DNA from: SIG78 sp045635745
Lineage (GTDB): Bacteria; Verrucomicrobiota; Lentisphaeria; Victivallales; Victivallaceae
Direction of reading: 5' to 3'
Assembly (NCBI GenBank): GCA_045635745.1
Contig: JAZTWG010000053.1
Coordinates: forward strand, 1 to 64,000
Length of the DNA: 64,000 nucleotides
Shown: positions 34,223 through 43,898 of the stretch, one piece after another
Layout of the letters: every line of letters starts with the position of its first letter
Numbering within the stretch: position 1 is the stretch's first letter
Position numbers and translations under genes: made by a program
The notes under the pieces: generated by a model
What the model saw: only the letters and a program-made list of their open reading frames with translations
Databases searched by the model: none
What the model was told of the DNA's origin: nothing

Positions 34223-35169
34223 AACGCTCTCTGTTGTACGAAATCATTCTGCCATTGACCGCTTTGCTGGCAACGGCACTCTTGAGCCTGATTTGCGGTA
34301 AAGCGCAGATCAACTGGCAGGATTTTATGCACGACCCGGTTTTTGAACTGCGCGTGGTTCGGGTGCTGGGAGCGGTGGTTATTGGTGCTTCGCTGGCTTT
34401 GTCGGGCATGGTGCTGCAGGCGGTGCTGCGTAATGTGCTGGCAGAACCCTTTACGCTGGGTATTTCCGGCGGTGCGGGCGTGGGGGCGGCATTGGCGATC
34501 GTATTCGATTTGCAGTTATTGTGGTTTCTGGCGGTGCCGGCAATGGCGTGGGCCGGAGCGCTGCTTACGCTGATATTGGTATTGCTGACTGCCGGTAACC
34601 GGAGTGCGGAAAATCTGCTGTTGAGCGGGGTGATTTGCGGTACTGCGGCTTCGGGGGTATTGATGTATATTGTAAGTATTGCCAATAAAGAGGATCTGGC
34701 ATCCATATCGTGGTGGATGCTTGGCGATCTGCAGAGTATGGATGCGACACTGTTGGGTTATTGCGGAAGTTTTACTTTTGTTCTGCTGGTGATTTTCCGG
34801 TTGTTTGCGCGCGAACTCAATGCTCTCTCGCTGGGCGGCGAAATGGCCTGGAGCATGGGGGTGAATATAAAGTTTTTCACTTATTTATTTATTATAACAG
34901 CAAGTTTGCTGGCCGCTCAAACTGTGGCTTTGGCCGGGATAACCGCCTTTGCCGGTTTGATCGTACCGCATCTGGTACGGATGTGTTACGGCAGCGACCA
35001 TCAGCGCACGGTGATACCCACGGCGTTGTGGGGGGGCGTTTTTTTAACGGTATGCGACTGGCTTTCGCGCATTGTGCATCCGGTGCATGAGCTGCCGATC
35101 GGAGTGCTGACTGCTGCGATCGGCGGAGCGCTGTTTATATACATACTCAACCGGAGAAAAATATCATGA
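34219..35169 (+). CDS. btuC: vitamin B12 ABC transporter permease
   Basis: A 316-residue FecCD-family permease with about nine to ten hydrophobic segments. LALSGMVLQAVLRNVLAEP and TLGISGGAG form the conserved N-terminal block, and GLIVPHLVRM sits near the coupling helix. The protein would form the membrane channel with BtuD. Overlaps of four bases on both sides indicate coupled translation of btuF, btuC and btuD. Confidence 0.87.
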   Translation: MKRSLLYEIILPLTALLATALLSLICGKAQINWQDFMHDPVFELRVVRVLGAVVIGASLALSGMVLQAVLRNVLAEPFTLGISGGAGVGAALAIVFDLQLLWFLAVPAMAWAGALLTLILVLLTAGNRSAENLLLSGVICGTAASGVLMYIVSIANKEDLASISWWMLGDLQSMDATLLGYCGSFTFVLLVIFRLFARELNALSLGGEMAWSMGVNIKFFTYLFIITASLLAAQTVALAGITAFAGLIVPHLVRMCYGSDHQRTVIPTALWGGVFLTVCDWLSRIVHPVHELPIGVLTAAIGGALFIYILNRRKIS

Positions 35170-35927
35170 AAATAACTCTGGATAAACTTTCTGCCGGTTA
35201 TAATGGGAAAAGGCTCTTTTCGGATATTTCTGCCGAGTTACAGCCCGGAAAACCGCATTTTCTGGCGGGCCCCAACGGTGGTGGAAAAAGTACGCTGCTC
35301 AAACTTATGTGCAACTATCTGCAGCCGGTTTCCGGAACAGTTCTTTTAGATGACAAACCCATAGGTAAATACTCTTTTGCCGAACGTGCGCGCCGCTTGG
35401 GCGTGGTTTGGCAGTCGGTCAGACCCGGGTTGGATTTCAGCGTGCTGGATATGGCGGCGGTTATTGCTTCGGCCCGATTCCCGCGTCTGGGGAAACTTCC
35501 GGCGGGCGATAAAGAGCTTATTTATTCAAGTCTGGAGCGCTTCGGATTGCTGGATAAGGCTCAACACCTTTTCAGCACACTTTCCGGCGGCGAAGCGCAA
35601 CGGCTGCTGCTGGCAGGCATGATGGTGCTGGCACCGGATGTAATGCTGCTGGATGAACCGACTTCGGCGCTGGATCCGGCATGGCGGAACCGGGTATTTG
35701 AGTTTCTGGAAGAATACGCATGCGATCATACAGTATTGATCGTTACGCATGATCTGGAACTTATCGGCCGTGCCGGCGGAACGCTGTGGCTGCTGGATGA
35801 TGGTGGTAATTTTATCAGCGGGCAGGCAGAAGATCTTTTGAACGGAGAAACTTTAAGCCGCGTTTATGCCAGCAAAGCTTCTGTAATAAAAACTCCCGGC
35901 AATCCGACAAGGATTTATTTTGATTGA
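35166..35927 (+). CDS. btuD: vitamin B12 ABC transporter ATPase
   Basis: A 253-residue ATPase with Walker A GPNGGGKSTLL, a Q-loop in GVVWQSV, signature LSGGEAQR, Walker B VMLLDEPTSALD and the H-loop VTHD. It powers BtuC-mediated import. The gene completes the riboswitch operon and is convergent with mnmE, whose stop lies 19 bases away, so no separate terminator is visible. Confidence 0.88.
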   Translation: MKITLDKLSAGYNGKRLFSDISAELQPGKPHFLAGPNGGGKSTLLKLMCNYLQPVSGTVLLDDKPIGKYSFAERARRLGVVWQSVRPGLDFSVLDMAAVIASARFPRLGKLPAGDKELIYSSLERFGLLDKAQHLFSTLSGGEAQRLLLAGMMVLAPDVMLLDEPTSALDPAWRNRVFEFLEEYACDHTVLIVTHDLELIGRAGGTLWLLDDGGNFISGQAEDLLNGETLSRVYASKASVIKTPGNPTRIYFD

Positions 35928-35946
35928 AAGAGTTTCCCGGAACTCT

Positions 35947-37305
35947 TCACTTGCCGATGCAGAAACGCGAAAATATTTCGTCCAGCAGATCCGGCTCCAC
36001 CGTTTCGCCCACGATCTTGCCGACTTCCACCAATGCCAGTCGCAAATTGGCCGAGGCCAGTTCCCAGTTGCCGGCGGTGATTTCGTTTTCAGCCGGTTCA
36101 AGCATGCTTTCAGCGGTTTGCAACAAAGCCAGATGGCGGGCATTTACCGCTGCGGGCGTGTCGGCACCGTTGCCATCGCCCTGCCAGACAGTTTGTTCAA
36201 AAATATCCAGCAAAGCATCGAGATTTTTTCCGGTTTGAGCCGAAATTTTTACCGTTTTAACTTCCGCTATTTCCGGCAGAACTCTTTCCGGTGCCAGATC
36301 CAGCTTGTTCCAGACGGCAATGGTCTGTTGGAAATTGCCGGAGAGATTCTGTTTGAATTCCGCTGCTTCCAGCTCAAGATCTTCTGCCGAGGCATCCAGC
36401 AGATAAAATACGATTTGCGACTGCTTGATCGCTGCTTTGGCCCGTTCGATCCCCAAAGCTTCGATTTCGTCATCGGAGTCGCGCAAGCCGGCGGTATCGG
36501 TTATTTCCACAGGTATATTGCGTAAAACGGCACTTTCCGCCAGTGTGTCGCGGGTGGTTCCGGGTATGGCACTTACGATCGCGCGGTCAATGCCCAGCAG
36601 GGCGTTGAGCAGACTGGATTTGCCTGCATTGGGTTTACCGGCAAGTGTTATGCGCACGCCCTGCCGCAAAACCGCTCCGGCATGGGCCGAGGCAATCAAA
36701 TGCTGCAGCGAACTCCGGGCGGAGGAGAGTTTTTCCAGCAATATGGAGTTGTCGTCAAAGTCCAGTTCCTCGTCGGGAAAATCCAGCCTTGATTCACAAT
36801 CCGATGCCAGCAAAAGCAGTTGTTCGCGTATATCGTTTACGGTGTTGGAAAGCGACCCTTCCAACTGCCGCAGCGCCAGATTGAGTGTGGCATCGCTGGA
36901 AGCTGTTATCACATCGCCCACCGCCTCGGCCTGCGCCAGATCGAGTTTGCCATTGATAAAAGCACGCATGGTGAATTCGCCGGGTTCGGCAGAACGCACA
37001 TTGCTCTGACGCAAAACCGCATCCAGTGTACGGCGTATGACAGCTGCACCGCCATGGCAATGCAGTTCCACAACATCTTCTCCGGTGTAGCTGTGCGGAC
37101 CGGGCATATAGACCGCCAGCGCCGGCTCTCCCGGATCTCCGATCAGACCGTAGAGCATTACACGCGCATTGCTTTTGCACAAAGATCTTCTGCCGCGCCA
37201 GACATTTTGCGCCACGCTCAAAGCGTTATCGCCGGAAATGCGCACAATATTGATCGCACCGCCGGGGGCGGTGGCAACTGCGGCAATGGTATCGACTGTA
37301 TTCAT
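35947..37305 (-). CDS. mnmE: tRNA uridine-5-carboxymethylaminomethyl modification GTPase
   Basis: MnmE, with MnmG, modifies the wobble uridine of certain tRNAs. The 452-residue protein has the N-terminal folate-binding part (PGEFTMRAFINGKLDLAQAE), a G-domain with GKPNAGKSSLLNAL, DTAGLRDSDDEIE and NKLD, and the C-terminal CIGK (in FSRFCIGK), which carries the conserved Cys. The ATG at 37305 has GGGA upstream; a TTG four codons earlier is less likely. mnmG is not in the window. Confidence 0.93.
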   Translation of the reverse strand: MNTVDTIAAVATAPGGAINIVRISGDNALSVAQNVWRGRRSLCKSNARVMLYGLIGDPGEPALAVYMPGPHSYTGEDVVELHCHGGAAVIRRTLDAVLRQSNVRSAEPGEFTMRAFINGKLDLAQAEAVGDVITASSDATLNLALRQLEGSLSNTVNDIREQLLLLASDCESRLDFPDEELDFDDNSILLEKLSSARSSLQHLIASAHAGAVLRQGVRITLAGKPNAGKSSLLNALLGIDRAIVSAIPGTTRDTLAESAVLRNIPVEITDTAGLRDSDDEIEALGIERAKAAIKQSQIVFYLLDASAEDLELEAAEFKQNLSGNFQQTIAVWNKLDLAPERVLPEIAEVKTVKISAQTGKNLDALLDIFEQTVWQGDGNGADTPAAVNARHLALLQTAESMLEPAENEITAGNWELASANLRLALVEVGKIVGETVEPDLLDEIFSRFCIGK

Positions 37306-37447
37306 AAAAAATCCCAACAGAAAAATTAGTTTTCCCGGTAATATAACGCAAAATTGTTATCTTGCAAGGTTTTTTTATGGCAAAAGTAAGTTAAGAGGTT
37401 ATATTATAACGTATTTATTTAAACACATAATAGAAAAGGATTCTATC

Positions 37448-40006
37448 ATGAGCGAGTACGATTTCAAAAGAATTGAGCCCAAGTGGCAGGCACGCTGGGA
37501 CAAAGAAAAACCTTTCAAGGCGCTGGACTTTTCCGACAAACCCAAATATTATGCGTTAGATATGTTTCCTTATCCCTCCGGGGCAGGGCTGCATGTGGGG
37601 CATCCGGAAGGCTATACTGCTACTGACATCATCTGCCGCTACAAGCGCATGAAGGGGTTTAACGTTCTGCACCCGATGGGTTGGGATGCATTCGGTCTGC
37701 CCGCCGAACAGTACGCGGTGGAAACCGGTACGCACCCGGAAATCACTACCAAGAAAAACGTGGACCACTTCCGCGAACAGATCAAAGCTCTGGGGTTCAG
37801 CTACGACTGGGATCGTGAAATCAATACTACCGACAAAAATTACTACAAGTGGACCCAGTGGATCTTTATGCAGCTGCACAAAAAAGATCTGGCTTATCTC
37901 GATGAAGTGGCGGTAAACTGGTGCCCCGCACTGGGGACGGTGCTTGCCAACGAAGAAGTCATCAACGGCCGGAGCGAACGCGGCAATCACCCCGTGGAAC
38001 GCCGCCCCATGAAGCAGTGGATGTTCAAGATCACCGAATATGCCGAACGTCTGCTCGAAGATCTCGACGATCTGGATTGGCCCGAAGGCATCAAAGAAAT
38101 GCAGCGCAACTGGATCGGTAAGTCCACCGGTGCGGAAGTTACTTTCAAGATCGCCGATACCGATAAAACCGTAACGGTTTACACCACCCGCCCCGATACA
38201 CTTTTCGGCGCTACTTACATGGTTTTGGCTCCTGAACACGCGCTGGTCGATGCCATTACTTCTGCCGATTGCCGGGCTACGGTCGATGCCTACCGCAAGG
38301 CCGCCGCACTCAAGAGCGATCTTGACCGTACTGAACTTGCTACCGAAAAGACCGGCGCATTTACCGGCGCTTACGCGATCAATCCGGTCAACGGAGTCAA
38401 GATCCCGATCTGGATCGCCGACTATGTGCTGGCAAGTTACGGTACCGGTGCGATCATGGCGGTGCCGGCGCACGATACGCGCGACTTTGAATTTGCCACG
38501 GTTTTCAATCTGCCGATCAAGTGCATCATTCAGCCCGATGCCGCCGAAGCCGCCGCCGAAAAAGCCGATGTGGAAGCTATCCTTGCCGGTAAAGCCTGTT
38601 GGGCGGGCGCCGGTGTGATGATGAATTCGGCCAATGCTGAAGGTCTTGACCTCAATGGTCTGCCGGTGGAAAAGAGCAAGAAAGCCGCTACCGACTGGCT
38701 CGCTGCCCGCGGAGAAGGCAAAGAATCCACCAAGTACAAACTCCGCGACTGGCTCTTCAGCCGTCAGCGTTACTGGGGTGAAGCATTCCCGATCATTCAC
38801 TACGAAGATGGCTCCATTGAGCTGGTTGATGAATCCGAACTGCCGGTCGCGCTGCCGGAAATGGACGATTTCAAACCCTCCGGCACCGGCGAACCGCCGC
38901 TGGCCAAAGCCAAAAACTGGGTGGAATACACCAATCCGCGCGATGGCAGAAAAGGACGCCGCGAAACCAATACCATGCCCCAATGGGCGGGATCCTGCTG
39001 GTACTATCTGCGCTATATCGACGCTTGCAACAACGATAAAGCCTGGGATCCGGCAAAAGAAAAATACTGGATGCCGGTGGATCTTTACGTTGGCGGTGCC
39101 GAGCACGCGGTGCTGCACTTGCTCTACGCGCGTTTCTGGCACAAAGTGCTGTTCGATCTCGGATTTGTTTCCACCAAAGAACCTTTCCAGAAACTTATCA
39201 ATCAGGGGATGATCCTGGGTATTTCCTACAAAGATACCCGCGGGGTGCTGGTGCCGACCAACGAAGTGGAATTCACCTCCGAAGGGCCGGTGCGTAAATC
39301 TGACGGCGAAAAACTCGTGGAGTTTCCCGCCAAGATGTCCAAGAGTTTGCGCAACGTGGTCAATCCCGACGATATTATTGATGAATATGGTGCCGACAGT
39401 ATGCGTTTGTACGAAATGTTCATGGGCGCACTCGAAGCGGTCAAACCGTGGAACACTGCCGGTGTGGAAGGCGTGCACCGCTTCCTCAAACGAGTTTATC
39501 GTGTGATCACCGAAACTCCGATTGTGGATAAACCCTGCGATAAGGATCTGGAATTTGTTTTGCATTGTTCGATCAAAAAGGTCGGCAAAGATATTGAAAC
39601 ATTCAACTTCAATACCGCAATCAGTCAGCTTATGGTGCTGACCAATACCTTGAGCGAACTCAAAGAGATCCCGCGCGAAGCTGCCGAAGCGCTGGTACAG
39701 ATGCTGGCACCCTTTGCACCGCATGTGGGTGAAGAACTCTGGGAATTCCTCGGCCATAACGAAACGATCACCTATGTGCCGTTCCCGGCGTATGACGAAA
39801 GCAAAACCAAACTCTCCGAAGTTGACGTGCTGGTTCAGGTGCTTGGCAAGCCCAAAGCTCACGTTATGATGCCCGCCGAAGCGGATAACGATGCCATGAC
39901 TGAACTGGCATTGAAAAATGCCGATGTGCAGGCGGCGATCGCCGGCAAAAATGTGGTTAAAGTCATTTGCGTGAAAGGCCGTCTGGTCAATATTGTGGTC
40001 AAATAA
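37448..40006 (+). CDS. leuS: leucyl-tRNA synthetase
   Basis: Charges tRNA-Leu in the cytoplasm. The 852-residue class I enzyme has the HIGH-type motif in PYPSGAGLHVGHPEGY, the KMSKS motif in PAKMSKSLRN, and an editing (CP1) domain with TTRPDTLFGATYMVLAP and GTGAIMAVPAHD. The ATG at 37448 has AAAGGA upstream. It is divergent from mnmE and only 14 bases before the TSUP-permease gene, so the two are probably cotranscribed. Confidence 0.96.
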   Translation: MSEYDFKRIEPKWQARWDKEKPFKALDFSDKPKYYALDMFPYPSGAGLHVGHPEGYTATDIICRYKRMKGFNVLHPMGWDAFGLPAEQYAVETGTHPEITTKKNVDHFREQIKALGFSYDWDREINTTDKNYYKWTQWIFMQLHKKDLAYLDEVAVNWCPALGTVLANEEVINGRSERGNHPVERRPMKQWMFKITEYAERLLEDLDDLDWPEGIKEMQRNWIGKSTGAEVTFKIADTDKTVTVYTTRPDTLFGATYMVLAPEHALVDAITSADCRATVDAYRKAAALKSDLDRTELATEKTGAFTGAYAINPVNGVKIPIWIADYVLASYGTGAIMAVPAHDTRDFEFATVFNLPIKCIIQPDAAEAAAEKADVEAILAGKACWAGAGVMMNSANAEGLDLNGLPVEKSKKAATDWLAARGEGKESTKYKLRDWLFSRQRYWGEAFPIIHYEDGSIELVDESELPVALPEMDDFKPSGTGEPPLAKAKNWVEYTNPRDGRKGRRETNTMPQWAGSCWYYLRYIDACNNDKAWDPAKEKYWMPVDLYVGGAEHAVLHLLYARFWHKVLFDLGFVSTKEPFQKLINQGMILGISYKDTRGVLVPTNEVEFTSEGPVRKSDGEKLVEFPAKMSKSLRNVVNPDDIIDEYGADSMRLYEMFMGALEAVKPWNTAGVEGVHRFLKRVYRVITETPIVDKPCDKDLEFVLHCSIKKVGKDIETFNFNTAISQLMVLTNTLSELKEIPREAAEALVQMLAPFAPHVGEELWEFLGHNETITYVPFPAYDESKTKLSEVDVLVQVLGKPKAHVMMPAEADNDAMTELALKNADVQAAIAGKNVVKVICVKGRLVNIVVK

Positions 40007-40020
40007 CGGAGCAATAGAGC

Positions 40021-40803
40021 ATGTTTGAGTGGATGTTCGGGGATTTTTCGTGGCTGCAGATTGCGGTAATGGCACTTGGTGCGATCATTATCGGGATCAA
40101 TAAAACCGCTATTCCGGCGCTGGGTGCGCTGGCGGTGGTTATGTTTACGCAGTTTTTCGATCCGGCAACCGCATCGGCGGCAGTTCTACCGCTTTTGTGC
40201 GTGGGCGATGTGCTGGCGGTTATCTGGTACCGGCGGTCGGCGAATTGGAAATTTGTTCTGAATCTGCTGCCGTGGGCGCTGGTCGGTCTGCTGCTTGGTA
40301 TGGTGGTGGTACGTTGTATCAGCAACACCAATGTGCTGGGGGTGGTCATTGGTGCGATAATTCTCGGTGTGCAGCTTTTGAGCTTGACCAAGGGTAAATT
40401 TCAGAAGAAGATAGATGAATGGCGCGGCAGTATCGGTATGGCGGCAACATTCGGTATTCTTGCCGGATTCACCACGCAGGTGGCCAATGCGGCCGGACCG
40501 GTGATGGCGATCTATCTGGTGCTGATGAAATTTTCCAAAGAAGAATATATCGGGTCTGCCGCATGGTATTTTCTGATTCTCAACTGGCTGAAACTGCCGC
40601 TGTTTGCTCTGGACGGCAGATTGACTCTGGACGTGTTGAAAATCGTACCCGGCATGGTGATTTTCCTGATCATCGGTGCGGCAGCAGGTATATTGCTGCT
40701 GAAAAATATCTCGCAAAAAAGCTTTACCAGAATAATTCAGGTACTTACCTGTCTTTGTGCATTGCGTCTTTTGTGGATGAGTATAAGCAAGATGCTCGGG
40801 TAA
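40021..40803 (+). CDS. TSUP (TauE/SafE) family membrane transporter
   Basis: A 260-residue protein with about eight hydrophobic segments and the TSUP patterns near the start (ALGAIIIGINKTAIPALGAL) and in the second half (AGFTTQVANAAGPVMAIYL). TSUP proteins export or import sulfite, sulfoacetate, taurine and similar anions, so the substrate is open. Two-fold repeat symmetry is typical. The gene probably shares transcription with leuS and ends at an intrinsic terminator. Confidence 0.83.
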   Translation: MFEWMFGDFSWLQIAVMALGAIIIGINKTAIPALGALAVVMFTQFFDPATASAAVLPLLCVGDVLAVIWYRRSANWKFVLNLLPWALVGLLLGMVVVRCISNTNVLGVVIGAIILGVQLLSLTKGKFQKKIDEWRGSIGMAATFGILAGFTTQVANAAGPVMAIYLVLMKFSKEEYIGSAAWYFLILNWLKLPLFALDGRLTLDVLKIVPGMVIFLIIGAAAGILLLKNISQKSFTRIIQVLTCLCALRLLWMSISKMLG

Positions 40804-40822
40804 AATATCTTTTATAATACAA

Positions 40823-40863
40823 AACGACCGGCAAGCGTAAAATGCTCTGCCGGTTGTTTTTTT
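40823..40863 (+). terminator. intrinsic terminator after the TSUP gene
   Basis: GACCGGCA (40826-40833) pairs with TGCCGGTT (40848-40855), with an inner AGC/GCT, and a T-run follows. It sits between convergent genes, 20 bases beyond the TSUP stop. Confidence 0.75.
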
Positions 40864-40879
40864 GTTTCAGAAATTTATC

Positions 40880-41740
40880 TTACTGCACTTTGAATTCCGG
40901 ATAGTGGTTGAGGATAAATCCGGTCAGCGGAGTGGGGTCATCCAGCCCGTGCGGGTGATGCCCGTAGAGATCGCGGCGGATAACTTGGATATTGCCGCCG
41001 GCTTTGAGCAATCTTTCTTCAAAAACGTCGATATTGGTTTCCGGATTTACCGATTGATCCTGTCCGCTGCGGATCGCCAGGATCGGTATGCGTTTTTCAG
41101 CGATCCGCTGATAGTTATTAAGCGGATTTTTTGGGTGATTTTTCAGCTCTTCCGGAGTGTTTACATTATATGCTTTGTAATGTTTGGCCGTTTCGTTCCG
41201 CAGAAATTCTTTCAAGCCTTCCGGCGAATTCTGCAAATCACGTTCAGCGGTAAATGCAAGGCTGCATACCGGCGCATCCAGATAGATCGCGCCCACGGTT
41301 TCCGGGTGTTCTGCCGCCCAGCGCAGTGAAAAAAGTCCGCCGTAGCTCATGCCGATAAGGGCGGCTTTTTTGTGAAAGTGCATACTCTGCAGCAGCGCGT
41401 AGAATTTTTCGAGCTTTTTTACTCCTTCATCGTTCATATAAGTAGCAAATACATCGAAATGAACATGATGAAAACCCCGCTCCAGCAACTGCAGTGCCGG
41501 TGTGCGCGGCACAAATGCTTCTGCCCATTGCAGACACCAGCTCCACGGCAGCCCCGGTGCCGGGTGAGGAGGTTCCACGATAAAACCTTTGCCGAATTCC
41601 GTTTCAAAATTATGCCGCCGGTAGCCGTACCACTCCACAGTTTCGCCCGCCGGATAATTGATATGATTTTCGGCACTGAAAAGATATTTTTCTTTGCCCG
41701 CGCTGGTCAGCGCGGAATAGGTCATACTGTTTTTCGCCAT
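40880..41740 (-). CDS. alpha/beta hydrolase
   Basis: A 286-residue alpha/beta-hydrolase-fold protein. The nucleophile elbow is GMSYGG (Ser), with YLDAPVCS and a C-terminal SGQDQSVNP (likely Asp) and YGHHPHGLDD (likely His). Near the N-terminus, GLPWSWCLQWAEAF precedes the strand feeding the elbow. No signal peptide is visible. The substrate is unknown; esterase or carboxylesterase activity is possible. It follows the MFS gene by 19 bases on the minus strand, suggesting uptake and hydrolysis of one compound. Confidence 0.8.
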   Translation of the reverse strand: MAKNSMTYSALTSAGKEKYLFSAENHINYPAGETVEWYGYRRHNFETEFGKGFIVEPPHPAPGLPWSWCLQWAEAFVPRTPALQLLERGFHHVHFDVFATYMNDEGVKKLEKFYALLQSMHFHKKAALIGMSYGGLFSLRWAAEHPETVGAIYLDAPVCSLAFTAERDLQNSPEGLKEFLRNETAKHYKAYNVNTPEELKNHPKNPLNNYQRIAEKRIPILAIRSGQDQSVNPETNIDVFEERLLKAGGNIQVIRRDLYGHHPHGLDDPTPLTGFILNHYPEFKVQ

Positions 41741-41759
41741 TTTTTTGCTCCCTGATATT

Positions 41760-43010
41760 TCAATTTGATTGTTTGTGACAGGTTTCCGGCATCAGGCAGG
41801 CTGCAATAAAACTGATCACCGCCCCGATCAGGAAAAAGCTGTATACTGCCTGATAAGCTTCAAGTGAAAATGCCAGCGATCCGGCTTGCGTCGGAAAGGC
41901 TTTGAGGATATATCCGGTAATATTTTGATACATGGATATAAAGACAAAGGCCATAAAATTGATAAATGCTACCGACATGCCAACATATTTTTCATCGTTG
42001 AGTTCTTTGGCCACGGTGCTGAAGATTGCAAAAAATCCCGCCGGAAATGCGGTACATACCGCTGCTGCGATAAACCATATTCCTGAAAGCGAAGCGGCAA
42101 AAACATATTTGGCCAGCAATATACCCGTCAGTGAAAACGCAGTCCCCAGCAGAATGACCAGTTTGCGCCGGTTGCCGAAAAGTTTGAGTATGATATTTAC
42201 CACTACATTGTTTACTGCCACGATCACGGTCAGGCTCATGATGCACGCTGCTGCTTTGCCTGAACTGAAGTGGAAAAGGTCAATAAATATTTTCTGCCCG
42301 ATCTGCCCCACCAGCGCATAATAAGTGCCGTATACTGCTGCACAGGCAAAGCAGCTTATCCAGAGTCTGTGATTTTTTATCATTACATAAAGCGGTTCCA
42401 GAGTCTGCCCACCGATAACCGGTTTTATCGTGCCGCGCATACAGCAGATGATGATCAGCATGGGGATCAATGCAACTGTTCCCGGCGTGATCATAGCCAT
42501 TTGCCACCCAACTGTTTCCACCAGTTTTACCATCGGCATTGTGCCGGTGGTCGGGCCGAGATAGCTGAAAAGCAGCACTGCCCCAAGCGCAATGCTGAAT
42601 TTGCCCGGAAACAGGTCTCCCAGCAGTTTGGCTACACCCAGAAAAATCGTACCCGCACCGAATCCGGTTATCACCCGGAACAGCAGCATAAGGTAATAAT
42701 TGCTCATCAATGGAAAGATGATCGTTCCGGCGGCGAACATGCTTCCGCCGATAAGCAGTATGCGTACCCCGCCGTAGCGGTCGGAAAAACACCCCATCAC
42801 CAGCTGACTTGCGGCGTAGGAGTAGAGAAAAGCCGCTCCCAGCGAGGATATTTTTGTTACATCCATATTCATTTTCAAAAGATCCTGAAAGATCGTGGCT
42901 GGAATCAGCACTTTGGCCATACTGGTCAGAAAAAAGATCAATATGCCGCAGAAAAGAATAAACATTTTCTTTTGCCGCAGTACATTATCGGACAAAACTT
43001 CTGAAGACAT
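41760..43010 (-). CDS. major facilitator superfamily transporter
   Basis: A 416-residue MFS permease with twelve hydrophobic segments and the loop motif GCFSDRYGGVRILLIGG between segments 2 and 3. The ATG at 43010 has AGGAG five bases upstream. Substrate specificity is unknown. It probably forms a unit with the alpha/beta hydrolase downstream. It is divergent from the AllA-like gene across about 210 bases containing a strong promoter pointing the other way. Confidence 0.85.
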   Translation of the reverse strand: MSSEVLSDNVLRQKKMFILFCGILIFFLTSMAKVLIPATIFQDLLKMNMDVTKISSLGAAFLYSYAASQLVMGCFSDRYGGVRILLIGGSMFAAGTIIFPLMSNYYLMLLFRVITGFGAGTIFLGVAKLLGDLFPGKFSIALGAVLLFSYLGPTTGTMPMVKLVETVGWQMAMITPGTVALIPMLIIICCMRGTIKPVIGGQTLEPLYVMIKNHRLWISCFACAAVYGTYYALVGQIGQKIFIDLFHFSSGKAAACIMSLTVIVAVNNVVVNIILKLFGNRRKLVILLGTAFSLTGILLAKYVFAASLSGIWFIAAAVCTAFPAGFFAIFSTVAKELNDEKYVGMSVAFINFMAFVFISMYQNITGYILKAFPTQAGSLAFSLEAYQAVYSFFLIGAVISFIAACLMPETCHKQSN

Positions 43011-43120
43011 AAAAACTCCTGATTGCATCGTTGATTGATTTACTATACAATATATTCAGCTTTTTTCAAACTTCTTTGCCGTGGGGGCGACCGGTTTCGG
43101 GTTTTTTTACAGATTTTTTT

Positions 43121-43149
43121 TTGACAACTTGATTTTACCGCATTATATT
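43121..43149 (+). promoter_or_regulatory. promoter for the AllA-like gene
   Basis: TTGACA (43121-43126) and TATATT (43144-43149) are 17 bases apart, near consensus. The AllA-like start lies 74 bases further on. Confidence 0.7.
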
Positions 43150-43222
43150 GTGAATGTTCTTCCGGCAAACTCTCTTTGCGGATAGAAAGAGCATTGGAAT
43201 TTTATCAACCCAGGAGTTTATG

Positions 43223-43726
43223 ATGAAAAAAATCAAAGTTCAGCAGCTTTCACGCGATTCTTTCCACAAATTCGGCGATTATGCAATGCTTATCGATCCG
43301 TTGAGTGAACCGGCTACCGGAGCCAAGGATGCCACGGTGGCGTTTTTCCGCGATATGCTGCCGGTGGAACTCGGCGGTGCTGCTCCCTCGTTTTCCACTT
43401 GCCGCATCATGCCCCGGGATATGGTGGTAACCGATGCCGAATATCATAATTTTACCTGTGAAGCAGCTATGCCGCTGGATCAGGATGCGATCATCTGGGT
43501 GGCGCCCGCCGGTGCTTCCATGGAATTGAATGCCGATGAGGTCGAAGCTTTTTATGTGCCGCAGGGCACGATCGTAAAATTGCGTCCCGGAGTATGGCAT
43601 CACGCGCTTTTTGCTGTGGAAAACCGGCCGCTCAATGTTATGATTGTACTGCCGGAGCGTGCTTATCTCAACGATATTCACTGCGTAAGTGTACCCGCTG
43701 AAGATCAGGTTATGGTTGAAGCATAA
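43223..43726 (+). CDS. ureidoglycolate lyase (AllA)-like cupin
   Basis: A 167-residue cupin-fold protein. It contains AAPSFSTCRIMPRDM, an acidic EVEAFYVPQGT and GVWHHALFAVENRPL, the last resembling the GxWH motif of AllA-type ureidoglycolate lyases, which split ureidoglycolate to glyoxylate and urea. No other allantoin gene is nearby, so the activity is only suggested. It could belong to a related uncharacterised cupin family. ATG 43223 is used; 43220 is also possible. AGGAG lies at 43212-43216. Confidence 0.65.
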   Translation: MKKIKVQQLSRDSFHKFGDYAMLIDPLSEPATGAKDATVAFFRDMLPVELGGAAPSFSTCRIMPRDMVVTDAEYHNFTCEAAMPLDQDAIIWVAPAGASMELNADEVEAFYVPQGTIVKLRPGVWHHALFAVENRPLNVMIVLPERAYLNDIHCVSVPAEDQVMVEA

Positions 43727-43753
43727 CGCTTTTGTGCAAATATAACAGAAACA

Positions 43754-43797
43754 GGCTGTGGCAAAACCTCAAAACAGGTTGGCTGCAGCCCATTTTT
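43754..43797 (+). terminator. hairpin with T-run after the AllA-like gene
   Basis: GGCTGTGGC (43754-43762) pairs with GCTGCAGCC (43782-43790), with inner AACCT/AGGTT, followed by six T residues. The arm GGCTGTGGCAAAACC resembles the ends of the inverted-repeat element at 43899, so it may derive from the same element family. Confidence 0.6.
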
Positions 43798-43898
43798 TGC
43801 ACAGCATATATTTCCGGTAACATTTTGTGAAGTGTTCTGAAAAATCAATATGAAATAAACCGGATCATTTGTTATATCTTATTTATTAAAAATAAGTT

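Noticed and set aside
37556..40075. Long minus-strand frame of about 840 codons opposite leuS
   Set aside because: Shadow of the leuS reading frame. Composition is not protein-like and leuS is unambiguous.
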